62,484 bases of DNA from Bifidobacterium catulorum (lineage in GTDB: Bacteria > Actinomycetota > Actinomycetes > Actinomycetales > Bifidobacteriaceae). The translations under genes were made by a program, and so were the position numbers. Below the pieces are notes generated by a model. The model worked only from the letters and a program-made list of their open reading frames with translations, searched no databases and was not told the DNA's origin. Of this stretch, positions 25,479 to 34,479 are shown one piece after another (positions within the stretch are counted from its first letter, which is position 1; each line of letters opens with the position of its first letter). The stretch is from the NCBI RefSeq assembly GCF_003129925.1, contig NZ_QFFN01000011.1:1-62484 (forward strand). Reading direction: 5' to 3'.

Positions 25479-26537
25479 TCACTCGGAGATCTCGGCGAAG
25501 TACAGCAGGGTACGGATCATGTTGGAGGTGAAGCCGTACTCGTTGTCGTAGAAGGTGACCGTACGGGCCAGGGTCACGCCGTCGACGGAGTTGACGTCGG
25601 TCTGGGTCGGGTCGAAGACGCCACCGTGGGTGTCGCCGAGGATGTCGGAGGAGACGATGCCCTCATCGTTGTAGCCGAAGTAGTCGGTGTCGGAGAAGGC
25701 GGCCTTGAAGGCCTCGTTGATCTCGTCGGCGGTGGCGGGCTTCTCCAGCACGGAGGTCAGCTCGGTGACGGAGCCGTCCGGGACCTGGATGCGCTGGGCG
25801 TGGCCCTGCAGCTTGCCGTTGACCTCCGGGACGACCTTGCCGATGGCCTTGGCGGCGCCGGTGGAGTGGGCGATGGTGTTGATGCCGGCGGCACGCAGGT
25901 TGCGGCCGGTCTTGGTGCCGCGCGGGCCGTCGAGGATCATCTGGGTGCCGGTGTAGGCGTGGATGGTGGTCATGAAGCCGGCCTTGATGCCGAACTTCTC
26001 GTTCAGCAGCTTGACCATGGCGGCCATGGAGTTGGTGGTGCAGGAGCCGGCGGAGACGATGACGTCGGTCGGCTTGAGAATCTCGTGGTTCACGCCGAAC
26101 ACGACGGTCGGGGTGGTGTCGTCCTTGGCCGGGGCGGAGATGAGGACCTTCTTGGCGCCGGCGTTGATGTGGGCCTGGGACTTCTCGGCGGAGGTGTAGA
26201 AGCCGGTGCACTCAAGCACGTACTCGACACCGTCGTTCTTGACCCACGGGATGTTGTTAGCGTCCTTCTCGGCGTACACGGTGTATTCCTTGCCGTCCAC
26301 GACGATGGAGGTGTCGGTGGAGGTGACCTCGACCGGGGTGCCGTCATCGTGACGGAAGGTGCCGTGGGTGCTGTCGTACTTCAGCAGGTAGGCCAGGGTG
26401 GCCGGGGTGGTCAAATCGTTGATGGCGGCGACTTCAATATCACCGGCCTGGCCACCGCGAGCCTGCAGCTCGAAGATGCGGCGGAAAGCGAGACGACCGA
26501 TGCGGCCAAAGCCGTTGATACCAATCTTTACTGTCAT
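25479..26537 (-). CDS. gap: Glyceraldehyde-3-phosphate dehydrogenase
   Basis: 352-residue glycolytic enzyme catalysing NAD-dependent oxidation and phosphorylation of glyceraldehyde 3-phosphate. The NAD fold begins [15 protein letters not shown]. The catalytic cysteine is in [11 protein letters not shown] and the partner histidine follows in [13 protein letters not shown] lies nine bases before the ATG. In bifidobacteria it acts in the lower part of the fructose-6-phosphate phosphoketolase pathway. The strongly biased codon use fits high expression. Confidence 0.98.
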   Translation of the reverse strand: MTVKIGINGFGRIGRLAFRRIFELQARGGQAGDIEVAAINDLTTPATLAYLLKYDSTHGTFRHDDGTPVEVTSTDTSIVVDGKEYTVYAEKDANNIPWVKNDGVEYVLECTGFYTSAEKSQAHINAGAKKVLISAPAKDDTTPTVVFGVNHEILKPTDVIVSAGSCTTNSMAAMVKLLNEKFGIKAGFMTTIHAYTGTQMILDGPRGTKTGRNLRAAGINTIAHSTGAAKAIGKVVPEVNGKLQGHAQRIQVPDGSVTELTSVLEKPATADEINEAFKAAFSDTDYFGYNDEGIVSSDILGDTHGGVFDPTQTDVNSVDGVTLARTVTFYDNEYGFTSNMIRTLLYFAEISE

Positions 26538-26777
26538 TTATGTATCTCCTGAATGGAAGTTGCCCAAACGTGGGAACGGCGCTGTGCGTACGCTCACATG
26601 CTTGTGCCAGCTGTTGCCAACGCCTCTCATCCTACTGGATATTCTGTACTTTTTGGTCCTTTACGCTGAAAGTTTGTTCATTGTTTTATTCCACATGTCG
26701 TGAAAATGGCGCATTCGCCCACGACAGCCCCGGACGACGGAACGGCAAGATTCGCGGCGGCGTGTATTACTGTGCCC

Positions 26778-27284
26778 ATGGGCAGGAAAAAACATGACAA
26801 GGGCAAGGGGTCCACGCCGGCGACGCTCCAGTTGGAGCGCGCCGGGGTGGAGTTCCGCCTGTACGAGTACGAGCATTCCAACGACCACATGGACGACGGC
26901 TATGGCGTCGAGGCCGCGGAGAAACTGGGTTTCGACCGCCATCAGGTGTACAAGACGCTGCTTGCCGACACCGGCGACGAACTGGTGACCGGCGTCGTCC
27001 CGGTGAGCGGGCATCTTGACATGAAGGCGCTGGCCGCCGCCGTGGGGGCGAAAAAGGCGGCGATGGCCGACCCGAAGAAGGCCATGCGCCAGACCGGATA
27101 CGTGGTCGGCGGCATCTCGCCGCTCGGACAGAAGACGCGGCATCGCACGGTGCTGGACGAGGGCGCGCTCGAATTCGGGGAGATCCTGGTGTCGGGAGGC
27201 AAGCGGGGATTGAGCGTCGGCGTGGACCCGCGCGACCTGGTCTCCGTGCTCGACGCCGTCGTCGCCCCCATCGCCACCTGGTGA
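26778..27284 (+). CDS. Cys-tRNA(Pro)/Cys-tRNA deacylase, YbaK family
   Basis: 168 residues from MGRKKHDKGKGSTPA. Editing enzymes of this family hydrolyse mischarged tRNA in trans. Visible family parts are TPATLQLERAGVEF, VYKTLLADT, VPVSGHLDMKALA and GYVVGGISPLGQ. The start is chosen because the first 26 residues of the longer reading are unlike the family. There is no Shine-Dalgarno, but TATTAC ends seven bases before the ATG, so the transcript may be leaderless. Confidence 0.9.
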   Translation: MGRKKHDKGKGSTPATLQLERAGVEFRLYEYEHSNDHMDDGYGVEAAEKLGFDRHQVYKTLLADTGDELVTGVVPVSGHLDMKALAAAVGAKKAAMADPKKAMRQTGYVVGGISPLGQKTRHRTVLDEGALEFGEILVSGGKRGLSVGVDPRDLVSVLDAVVAPIATW

Positions 27285-27296
27285 CGGGCCTCGGGG

Positions 27297-28289
27297 CTAC
27301 GGCCGCCGCCCCGCCTTGCGCAGTTCCGCCGGCAGTACGAAATGCATCCGCTCCTTCGTGGTGGTCACGTAGGACACGTCGTCATACCCCAACGGGCGCA
27401 GCGCCTGCACGACCCCGGACACCAGCTCCTCGGGTACGGATGCGCCCGACGTGACGCCCACCGTTCCGACGCCGTCGAACCATGACGGATCCAGCTCGCC
27501 GGCGTCGTCCACGCGGTGGGCGTGGCCTCGGCCGGCGAGCGCCTGCTCGGCGACCTCCATGAGACGCACGGAGTTCGAGGAGTTCGACGATCCCACGACC
27601 ACCACGCAGTCGGATTGCTCGGCCACCGACTTCACCGCGGTCTGACGGTTCTGCGTGGCGTAGCAGATATCGGAGCTCGGCGGCTCGATGATCCAGGGGA
27701 AGCGCGTCTTCAACGCCTCGATGACCGCGCGGGTCTCGTCGATGGACAGCGTGGTCTGCGAAAGGTAGACGAGTTTCGTCTCCGGGCCGAATCCAAGGGC
27801 CTCCACGTCGGCGGCATGCTCGACCAGATGCACGTGCTCCGGGGACTCCCCCACCACGCCGACCGCCTCGTCGTGCCCGCGATGGCCGATGTAGACGATC
27901 TCATAGCCTTCGCGCACGTAGCGCAGCACCTCGCGATGGACCTTGCTCACCAACGGGCAGGTGGCGTCCACCACATGCATGCCGCGCCGCTTCGCCTCAC
28001 GCTGGATCGCGGGCGAGACGCCGTGGGCGGAGAACACGACGGGCACGCCGTGCTCGACGGCGGAGTCGGGGATCTCGTCCAGCTCCTCGACGAACACCGC
28101 CCCCTGCGCGGCGAGGTCGCCCACCACGTGGCGGTTGTGCACGATCTGGCGGCGCACGTAGACCGGAGGCACGCCTTCGGGCAGCGAGGAGCCGTGCGCG
28201 GTCCGCAGTATCGTCTCCACGGTCTGGATGGCCCGGTCGACCCCCGCGCAGAAGCCCCGGGGATCGGCCAGAACGATTCGATTTCCCAT
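27297..28289 (-). CDS. ispH: 4-hydroxy-3-methylbut-2-enyl diphosphate reductase
   Basis: 330 residues. The last enzyme of the MEP isoprenoid pathway, with a 4Fe-4S cluster. The three cluster cysteines are in DPRGFCAGVDRA, VDATCPLVSKVH and SDICYATQNRQ. The histidines of FSAHGVSP and IGHRGHDEA are the usual substrate ligands. The start MGNRIVLADPRGF follows an AAGGCGG site; the longer reading adds five residues only. It converges with the deacylase gene. Confidence 0.97.
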   Translation of the reverse strand: MGNRIVLADPRGFCAGVDRAIQTVETILRTAHGSSLPEGVPPVYVRRQIVHNRHVVGDLAAQGAVFVEELDEIPDSAVEHGVPVVFSAHGVSPAIQREAKRRGMHVVDATCPLVSKVHREVLRYVREGYEIVYIGHRGHDEAVGVVGESPEHVHLVEHAADVEALGFGPETKLVYLSQTTLSIDETRAVIEALKTRFPWIIEPPSSDICYATQNRQTAVKSVAEQSDCVVVVGSSNSSNSVRLMEVAEQALAGRGHAHRVDDAGELDPSWFDGVGTVGVTSGASVPEELVSGVVQALRPLGYDDVSYVTTTKERMHFVLPAELRKAGRRP

Positions 28290-28422
28290 GTCGCCGCCTT
28301 CCACGAACGTCCATCATAACGAACTCATAACATAGTAGGGCATCGGGATTCCACGGGGTAGACTTGGGCGATGACGATACCATTCGTCCAACCGCACGAT
28401 TCACTATGGGAGTGATGTGATC

Positions 28423-29373
28423 ATGGCAAAGAACCTGCCTCCGCGCACCGGCCAGCAGTATTCGATTTCATACGGCGACTACAAGGCCGTCATCACCGAG
28501 CTTGGCGCCGACATGCGCAAGGTGACGTACAAGGGCAAGAACCTGATCGTTCCGCTTGGGCCGGACGATCCGATCACCTGCTGCCACGGGCAGCTGCTCG
28601 TCCCCTTCCCGAACCGCATCGAGGCCGGCACCTACACGTTCGAGGGCAAGACCTATGAGCTGCCGATCGACGAGCATGAGCGCAACACCGCCATCCACGG
28701 CTACGGCTACCGCTCCTACTGGAAGCTTGAGGAGCTCACCGAATCATCCGTCACGCAGTCGTGGCGCGTGCCGAACATGAACGGATACCCGTTCGACGTG
28801 ATCGTCACCGCGAAGCACGAGCTCGCCGAGGACGGCCTGCACATCACGGTGAGCGCCTACAACAACGGCGACGCGAACGCCCCGTGGGCCCTGGCCATCC
28901 ATCCTTGGCTCGACAACGGCTTCAACGGCTACGGCGACGAGATCGACGGCCACAACGCCCAGTGCCATCTGACGGTCCCCGCCGACACGCACGTGACCGT
29001 GGACGAGAACCTCATCCCCACCGGCACCGAGGCCGTGGACGGCACCAAGTACGACCTGCGCGACGACCCGCTGCTCGTCAACCAGCCGTTCGACGACGCA
29101 TGGACCGACCTGCACCGCGACGCCGACGGCGGCGCGCACGCGACGTTCACCCGCCCCGACGGCCTGCAGATCAAGGTCGGCGGCGACGAGACCATCACCT
29201 CCTTCCAGGTGTGCACCGGCACCGGCTTCCCGGCGTTCCAGCATCCTGCCGGAACCGCCGTCGAGCCGCAGACCGCCTACGCCAACGCCTTCAACACCGG
29301 CAAGGACCTCATCGTCATCAAGCCGGGCGAGACGAGCGAGACGAAGCTGTTCATCAGCGCCGCCGAGGTCTGA
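28423..29373 (+). CDS. Aldose 1-epimerase family protein
   Basis: 316 residues. Mutarotase fold; interconverts anomers of galactose, glucose or a related sugar. Family markers are PFPNRIEAGTYTF, the substrate histidine in AIHGYGYRSYW, the second histidine in IHPWLDNGFNGYG and the catalytic glutamate in AVEPQTAYANAF. Start 28423 (MAKNLPPR) has GGGAG ten bases upstream. It is followed by the bL37 gene with its own promoter. Whether it is GalM or a YeaD-like hexose-6-phosphate epimerase is not decided by sequence alone. Confidence 0.88.
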   Translation: MAKNLPPRTGQQYSISYGDYKAVITELGADMRKVTYKGKNLIVPLGPDDPITCCHGQLLVPFPNRIEAGTYTFEGKTYELPIDEHERNTAIHGYGYRSYWKLEELTESSVTQSWRVPNMNGYPFDVIVTAKHELAEDGLHITVSAYNNGDANAPWALAIHPWLDNGFNGYGDEIDGHNAQCHLTVPADTHVTVDENLIPTGTEAVDGTKYDLRDDPLLVNQPFDDAWTDLHRDADGGAHATFTRPDGLQIKVGGDETITSFQVCTGTGFPAFQHPAGTAVEPQTAYANAFNTGKDLIVIKPGETSETKLFISAAEV

Positions 29374-29406
29374 TCCGACCGTCGCGTCCACGTTTTCCGC
29401 CCCAGG

Positions 29407-29435
29407 TTGTAAACTGGTGCGATGTGTGAGATAAT
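29407..29435 (+). promoter_or_regulatory. Promoter of the bL37 gene
   Basis: TTGTAA (29407-29412) and GATAAT (29430-29435) with a 17-base spacer, about 37 bases before the ATG. Confidence 0.75.
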
Positions 29436-29471
29436 CCACAAGGCTTATCTATCAAAGTAAAGGAGTCCAAC

Positions 29472-29546
29472 ATGGGCAAGCGCGGACGTCTGCGTCGTGA
29501 CCGCCGCAAGAAGGCTGCAAACCACGGCAAGAGGCCGAACGCCTGA
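29472..29546 (+). CDS. 50S ribosomal protein bL37 (24 residues)
   Basis: A 24-codon gene reading MGKRGRLRRDRRKKAANHGK then RPNA, close to the small actinobacterial ribosomal protein bL37 known from mycobacterial ribosome structures (family form MAKRGRKKRDRK and ending NHGKRPNA). It has a strong promoter, AAAGGAG seven bases before the ATG, and a terminator right after. More than half of its residues are basic, as expected for an rRNA-bound peptide. It is easily missed because of its length. Confidence 0.9.
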   Translation: MGKRGRLRRDRRKKAANHGKRPNA

Positions 29547-29570
29547 TTCGCTCAGGCTTCATTCGAGCTC

Positions 29571-29613
29571 AAAGGCTCCACGGATTCCCTATGGATCACC
29601 GTGGGGCCTTTTT
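29571..29613 (+). terminator. Terminator of the bL37 gene
   Basis: AAAGGCTCCACGG / CCGTGGGGCCTTT with one wobble pair, followed by TTTTT. Confidence 0.9.
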
Positions 29614-29690
29614 CATACCCGTCCATACCCGTCCGCCAGCGGGGCGCATGACCTGCCCCGCACCGCCCGTGGCCGCCGACAGTGGCCGCC

Positions 29691-29727
29691 GATGCCGGTT
29701 CACTGATGCCGGTTCACTGATGCCGAT
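29691..29727. repeat. 14-bp tandem repeat at the 3-prime end of the anti-sigma candidate
   Basis: GATGCCGGTTCACT occurs at 29691-29704 and 29705-29718, and a partial third copy follows. It covers the stop codon of the minus-strand gene (29714), so slippage would alter its C-terminus. Confidence 0.7.
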
Positions 29728-30052
29728 GAAAACCGGGATGCGACACACCCTCCTGCGCCGCGGACTGGATGCAGCGGTGAAGCCGTTCTATGAGGCATTC
29801 CGGGGCGTTGACCGGCCGCAGATAGGCGCGCAACGCCTGGATCATGGCCTTCTCCCGCGCATCGCAGCACGCGTCGATGTCAAAACAGTCACCCGTGACG
29901 CCCGCCGCATCCGAACCGGAGGGGGATGCAGGAGCGTCATCGGCCCCGTCGACCCGGACGACCGTCTCCTCCACCACCGTGCGCCGTATGTTGCCGGAAG
30001 CGTCGCCGGTGACGCTCACGCTGGTATGACGTTCCACATGCCCGTTCATCAT
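29714..30052 (-). CDS. Candidate anti-sigma factor (degenerate)
   Basis: 112 residues. It starts inside the stop of the sigma gene (ATGA), where ECF sigma genes of the SigH/SigR class normally carry their zinc-binding anti-sigma gene. The sequence has four cysteines (CFDIDACCD, PECLIE, LHRCIQ) but no HxxxCxxC zinc motif. The C-terminal half, REKAMIQALRAYLRPV then RLHRCIQSAA, vaguely recalls the end of RsrA. Whether it still inhibits the sigma factor is open; it may be a redesigned or decaying anti-sigma factor, or simply an unknown protein in that position. Confidence 0.5.
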   Translation of the reverse strand: MMNGHVERHTSVSVTGDASGNIRRTVVEETVVRVDGADDAPASPSGSDAAGVTGDCFDIDACCDAREKAMIQALRAYLRPVNAPECLIERLHRCIQSAAQEGVSHPGFHRHQ

Positions 30053-30804
30053 CGCTTCCCTTTCTCGCCGTTCCCGCCGTCGTTCCTGTTCGCCGCGACG
30101 CTCTCGTGCAAGGCGACGCCGCGCGGGGCGGTTCCGCCTCCATTATCGCCCGGACGGCGTCCCCCGTCGTTCGCGGTCGGTGAAACCGCCCGTCTCCCGC
30201 GCCCGGATTCGCCGCCGTACCCGCGTTCGCGGGCGTAGGATGCGAGCTGCTGCTTGAGCTGGGCCCGTGCACGGTTGAGCCGGCTCATCACCGTGCCGAT
30301 CTTCACCCCCTGCTCGTCGGCCACCTGCTGGTACGACTTGCCGTCGATCGCCGCATCGATGAACACCTGTCGGCGCTCGGGGCTGAGCTTGTCCAGGGCC
30401 GCCATGATCTCCTCGGGCGCGAACGCGTCCTGATACGTCTCCTCGGCGGATTTGAGTCCCTCCGAGCTGTGCTCGGACGCGGAGTAGATGTCCCAGTCGT
30501 CGTATTCGCCGGTCGAATCGTTGGCCCGCAGGGGGCGGCGCTTTGCCTTCTGATACTGGTTGAAATAGAGGTTGCGTTCGATGGTGGTCATCCACGCGGC
30601 GAAGTTCGTGCCCTGCTTGAACGAGCCATAGTGCTTGTACGCCCGCTCGAACGTGTCCTGCACCAGATCCTGCGCATCGTCGGGATTGTTGGTGAGCTTC
30701 ATGGCCTGCCGGTAGAGCCCGTCGACCACGGGCATGGCAAGCCGTTCGAATTCGGCGCGCCTCGCGCCGTTCCCCGTCGCTCCGAGAGTCTTCGCATCAA
30801 CCAC
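30049..30804 (-). CDS. ECF sigma factor, SigH/SigR-like
   Basis: 251 residues from GTG at 30804 (MVDAKTLGATGNGARR). Sigma region 2 is at about 20-95 (FERLAMPVVDGLYRQAMKL and DAQDLVQDTFERAYKHY, then NFAAWMTTIERNLYFN) and region 4 at about 150-205 (LDKLSPERRQVFIDA and GVKIGTVMSRLNRARAQL). The group controls oxidative or disulfide stress in actinobacteria. The last 40 residues are low-complexity. CACAAT lies six bases before the GTG and no ribosome site is placed properly, so the mRNA may be leaderless. The reading from 33408 is rejected because upstream of 30804 it is antisense to real genes. Confidence 0.9.
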   Translation of the reverse strand: MVDAKTLGATGNGARRAEFERLAMPVVDGLYRQAMKLTNNPDDAQDLVQDTFERAYKHYGSFKQGTNFAAWMTTIERNLYFNQYQKAKRRPLRANDSTGEYDDWDIYSASEHSSEGLKSAEETYQDAFAPEEIMAALDKLSPERRQVFIDAAIDGKSYQQVADEQGVKIGTVMSRLNRARAQLKQQLASYARERGYGGESGRGRRAVSPTANDGGRRPGDNGGGTAPRGVALHESVAANRNDGGNGEKGKR

Positions 30805-30873
30805 GACTCCATTGTGCCACGTCGGATCGCGCCGGACCCGTATTTGTCGCGCTACGTCCCGACAATACCGTAC

Positions 30874-31626
30874 ATGACCGATTTGCTTCAGGCTATTGAC
30901 AACGCATCCCCGCAGCCCGACGATTGCACGCTTGCGCAATCGTGGCTGCTCGGATTCGACACGGAGACCACGGGCGTCGCCCCCGGCAGGGACGCCATCT
31001 GTTCGGCCACGCTCGTCCTGCGCGATCCTGAGAAGGGGCATGACGGCGACGTCATCGGCGAATGGCTCATCGACCCGCATCGGCCCATCTCCCCCGGCGC
31101 ATCCCGCGTCAACGGATTCACCGACGAGTTCCTCCAGGCCAACGGCGGAGACCCGGTCGAACTCGTCGAACGGATCGCCGGCATCGTGGCGGCCGCACAG
31201 AACAAGGGCATTCCGCTGCTCGCATACAACGCCCCGTTCGACGTGCACATGCTCGAAGGCGATCTGCGACGTTGGGGGCTCGCCCCGCTTGCGAAACGCC
31301 TCAACGGAGGCATCCGCGTCGTCGACCCGCTGGTCATCGACCGCAAGGTGTCCCACCGAGGCGGCAAACGCACGCTCACCGCGACGACGGAATACTACGG
31401 GGTCGTCCCGCACGGCGATTTCCACGACGCCACGGCCGACACCGTGGCCGCCGTGGACCTGATGCCACCCATCACGCGGCTCCACGCCGACGTCGCCGCA
31501 TTGCGCCTCGACGAGATCATGCCATGGCAGCGGGCCGCCCACGAGCAGTGGAGGGAATCCTTCAACCGGTGGCTCGCCGACCGCGGCCGCCGACCCGTGC
31601 ACGAGGACTGGTTCCCCGTCGACTGA
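30874..31626 (+). CDS. DnaQ-like 3-prime to 5-prime exonuclease
   Basis: 250 residues. DEDDh exonuclease fold: motif I GFDTETTGV near residue 29, motif II in LAYNAPFDVHML near 125, and motif III HDATADTVAAV near 188. Family members proofread DNA or trim RNA; as a stand-alone protein this one is unlikely to be the polymerase III epsilon subunit itself. The start is chosen at MTDLLQAID; sequence upstream is antisense to the sigma gene. GACAAT sits seven bases before the ATG with no ribosome site, so it may be leaderless. Confidence 0.87.
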   Translation: MTDLLQAIDNASPQPDDCTLAQSWLLGFDTETTGVAPGRDAICSATLVLRDPEKGHDGDVIGEWLIDPHRPISPGASRVNGFTDEFLQANGGDPVELVERIAGIVAAAQNKGIPLLAYNAPFDVHMLEGDLRRWGLAPLAKRLNGGIRVVDPLVIDRKVSHRGGKRTLTATTEYYGVVPHGDFHDATADTVAAVDLMPPITRLHADVAALRLDEIMPWQRAAHEQWRESFNRWLADRGRRPVHEDWFPVD

Positions 31627-31782
31627 GGCACGGCCGGAGTCCCGCGCCGACGAGCCATCACCAAATCGGTACACGTACGGCATCGCCCGACGACACGCGG
31701 GATGTAGACTGGCAGTTGGTTTCCGTGACCATTCGGCTGCGGACGTCGAACGATGCATACCCCACCGGCGCATGAAAGAACT

Positions 31783-33351
31783 ATGGAGAACATGACCCTT
31801 ACACTCACTTCGGCCGTAGACCTGCTCAAGAAGCATCATCTGCTCCGCGAAATCATCACCCCGACCACGTGGACCACCGACCCGGGGCGTCTGCCCGACA
31901 CCGAGTTCACTGCGGTCTCCTACGATTCGCGGTCCATCGACGGGGGCACGCTGCTGTTCTGCAAGGGACGGTTCAAGCCGGAATACCTGGCGAAGGCCGA
32001 TGAGGCGGGCCTGCCGTGCTACGTGGCGGAGACCGACTACTCCGACGCGACCGCGGCGACGGGGCTCATCGTGCAGGACGTGCGCAAGGCCATGAGCCTG
32101 CTGTCGGCCGAGTTCTACGGCCGCCCCCAGGATTCGCTCACGGTGATCGGCGTCACCGGCACCAAGGGCAAGACGACCACATCGTACTTCACCCAGGCCA
32201 TCCTCAACGCCGTATCCCACGGCAGGGCCGCGCTGTTCTCCTCCGTCGACAACTGCCTCGACGGCAGGCATTACGAGGAGTCGGATCTTACCACGCCGGA
32301 ATCGATGGACGCGTTCCGCATGATGCGCGCCGCGGTCGACAACGGCATGGAGTATCTGGTCATGGAGGTCTCGTCGCAGGCCTACAAGGTCGACCGTGTC
32401 TACGGTCTGACGTTCGACGTCGGTGCGTTCCTCAACATCTCCCCCGACCACATCAGCCCCATCGAACATCCCACGTTCGAGGACTATCTGTACTGCAAGC
32501 GCCAGCTGATCGCCAACAGCAGGCGTCTGGTGCTGAACGCCGATGCCATGCATGCCGACCTGCTGCGCGAGGACGCCGCGGCGCATGGCATCGACGTCGA
32601 CACGTTCGCCCTGCATGGCGCCGACGGTTCCGGCACGCCCGCCGACGTGACGGCGGCCCCGGCCGACGCCGACCACATCGACTTCGACATCACGTGCGGG
32701 AAGGACGATCTCGGCAGGTTCCATCTGTCGATCGACGGCGACTTCAACTACGCCAACGCGGCGGCGGCAATCGCCATCGTCCGCGCGGCCGGCGTGCCGA
32801 TCGACGATGCGGAACCGCTGCACGCCCTCGAATCGGTGCGGATCGCCGGACGCATGGAACAGTTCACCGACCCGCAGAGCGACACGCTCGCCATCGTGGA
32901 CTACGCGCACAACTACGCCAGCGTCACGGCCCTGCTGGACTTCGTGGACGAACGGTACGGCGCCAGGAACCCCTATGTCACGTTGGTCACGGGCTCGGCG
33001 GGAAACAAGGCGTACGACCGTCGCGAGGAGATCGTCAAGGCGGCGCAGGACCGCATCGGGGCCTTCATCTTCACCGCCGAGGACACCGACACCGAACCGT
33101 TCATCGACATCTGCATGCAGATGCAGGGCTACATCACGAACCGGAACGTCGCCTCGACGGTCATCTCCGACCGTACGACCGCCATCACGACGGCGGTGTA
33201 CGATGCGCGCGCCCATCAGGACCGTTTCGATGTGATCCTTGCCATCGGCAAGGGGGACGAGCGCTGGATCAAGGAGCATAACAGGCACGTACCGTTCGAG
33301 GGCGACGACCGCGTCATCGGCCGTCTGTTCGGCCTGGACGATGACAAGTGA
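31783..33351 (+). CDS. murE: MurE-type UDP-N-acetylmuramyl peptide ligase
   Basis: 522 residues. Mur ligases add the third stem-peptide residue to UDP-MurNAc-L-Ala-D-Glu. ATP site GVTGTKGKTTTS, substrate loop DLTTPESMDAFRMM, central-domain SSQAYKVDRVYGLTFDVG and C-terminal DYAHNYASV are present. The position of the DNPR motif of diaminopimelate enzymes reads TAEDTDTEP, so it is not a diaminopimelate type; lysine or ornithine is expected for this genus. Bifidobacteria also carry a canonical mur cluster elsewhere, so this could be a second ligase. ATG 31783 is chosen; ATG 31792 is an alternative. The next gene is a Fem-type transferase, supporting a cell-wall role. Confidence 0.88.
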   Translation: MENMTLTLTSAVDLLKKHHLLREIITPTTWTTDPGRLPDTEFTAVSYDSRSIDGGTLLFCKGRFKPEYLAKADEAGLPCYVAETDYSDATAATGLIVQDVRKAMSLLSAEFYGRPQDSLTVIGVTGTKGKTTTSYFTQAILNAVSHGRAALFSSVDNCLDGRHYEESDLTTPESMDAFRMMRAAVDNGMEYLVMEVSSQAYKVDRVYGLTFDVGAFLNISPDHISPIEHPTFEDYLYCKRQLIANSRRLVLNADAMHADLLREDAAAHGIDVDTFALHGADGSGTPADVTAAPADADHIDFDITCGKDDLGRFHLSIDGDFNYANAAAAIAIVRAAGVPIDDAEPLHALESVRIAGRMEQFTDPQSDTLAIVDYAHNYASVTALLDFVDERYGARNPYVTLVTGSAGNKAYDRREEIVKAAQDRIGAFIFTAEDTDTEPFIDICMQMQGYITNRNVASTVISDRTTAITTAVYDARAHQDRFDVILAIGKGDERWIKEHNRHVPFEGDDRVIGRLFGLDDDK

Positions 33352-33452
33352 GGGATCCGTCGCGTCCGTGCCGCGATCGTTTCGCTCCGCGGCCGTTGAG
33401 TAGACCATTGAATTGAGCGAACCATTGAATGGAAGACCCGAGTGGAGGTTTC

Positions 33453-34454
33453 ATGATTTCCGTTGAGAAGACGTCGTTCGAGGAATGCGACCGGCTGGCA
33501 TCGGAGGCCGGTGTAACGTTGCCGATCGAGCAGACCGAGGTATGGGCGGGATTCCAGAAGGACATCCCCGGACGTGAGCCATGGGGCGTGCTCGTCGCGA
33601 AGCGCGACGACGAACCGGTGGCCGTGCTGCTGCTCATCGACATGGAGACGCACGGCTATCATTACCTGCGTTCCATGCACGGACCGGTCTGGCTGGCGGG
33701 CAAGCCCGAGCAAGCGCTGGAACGCGACGTGGTGAAGGCCATCGTCGACTTCGTGCACGCCGAAGACAAACGTCAGGCGTTCGTGCGCCTCGACGTCTGG
33801 TTCGGGGACGACTACGACACCGTATTGTCCACCGTGCCCTACGACCAGACCGTGGTCATCGATGTGACCGGAGGAGACGAGGAGATCCTCAAACGCATGA
33901 AGCGCCGAGGACGCCGTGACGTGCGCAAGGCGCTGCGCGAATGCCCTGCCACGAGCGCGGACGAGACCGCCCAGGCGCTCGGGGACTTCTCCGAATACTA
34001 CGACGTGATGGTGGAGACCGGCAAACGTGACGGCTTCACCCCGGCGCCCATCACCGACTACTCCGACATGATCGGCGCGCTCGGCGCGGACCACTGCCGC
34101 GTGTTCGCCGCCCGCATCGACGACCGCGTGGTCGCCTGGTCGATCGTCACGGTGAACGGCACGCATGCGGTGCGCTACTATGCCGGCATGCGCAACGAGG
34201 TCATGCGCCTGCACGTGACCGACAAGCTGCTGTACAACGAATGCTGCATGCTGGGTTCGCAGGGCATCACCGAATACGACCTCATGGGCATCGGCTCCGA
34301 CTTCGCCCCGAGCCTCAAGGGACTCAACGAGTTCAAGTGCAAGTTCACCGATGAGATCACACCCGTGGCCGCCGGTCACGACATGCCGATCAAGAAGGCG
34401 TTCTACCGTTCGCTGAAGGTGGCCAAATCCGTGAAGGACGCGCTGAGGAAGTAG
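33453..34454 (+). CDS. Peptidoglycan bridge aminoacyltransferase (Fem/MurM family)
   Basis: 333 residues. FemABX proteins use aminoacyl-tRNA to add the residues of the interpeptide bridge to lipid II. Family features are the first GNAT-like domain (about 15-150), MKRRGRRDVRKALREC around residue 155, and the second domain with VAWSIVTVNGTHAVRYYAG and GITEYDLMGIG, then LKGLNEFKCKF. GGAGG is five bases from the ATG. It follows the MurE-type ligase on the same strand after 100 bases that contain two copies of ACCATTGAAT. Confidence 0.92.
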   Translation: MISVEKTSFEECDRLASEAGVTLPIEQTEVWAGFQKDIPGREPWGVLVAKRDDEPVAVLLLIDMETHGYHYLRSMHGPVWLAGKPEQALERDVVKAIVDFVHAEDKRQAFVRLDVWFGDDYDTVLSTVPYDQTVVIDVTGGDEEILKRMKRRGRRDVRKALRECPATSADETAQALGDFSEYYDVMVETGKRDGFTPAPITDYSDMIGALGADHCRVFAARIDDRVVAWSIVTVNGTHAVRYYAGMRNEVMRLHVTDKLLYNECCMLGSQGITEYDLMGIGSDFAPSLKGLNEFKCKFTDEITPVAAGHDMPIKKAFYRSLKVAKSVKDALRK

Positions 34455-34479
34455 CCCGCGTCGCCGGGAGCGGGGCGCG

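Noticed and set aside
30805..33408. Long N-terminal extension of the sigma factor reading frame
   Set aside because: This part is antisense to the exonuclease and the MurE-type ligase. Sigma region 2 begins only near residue 20 after the GTG at 30804.
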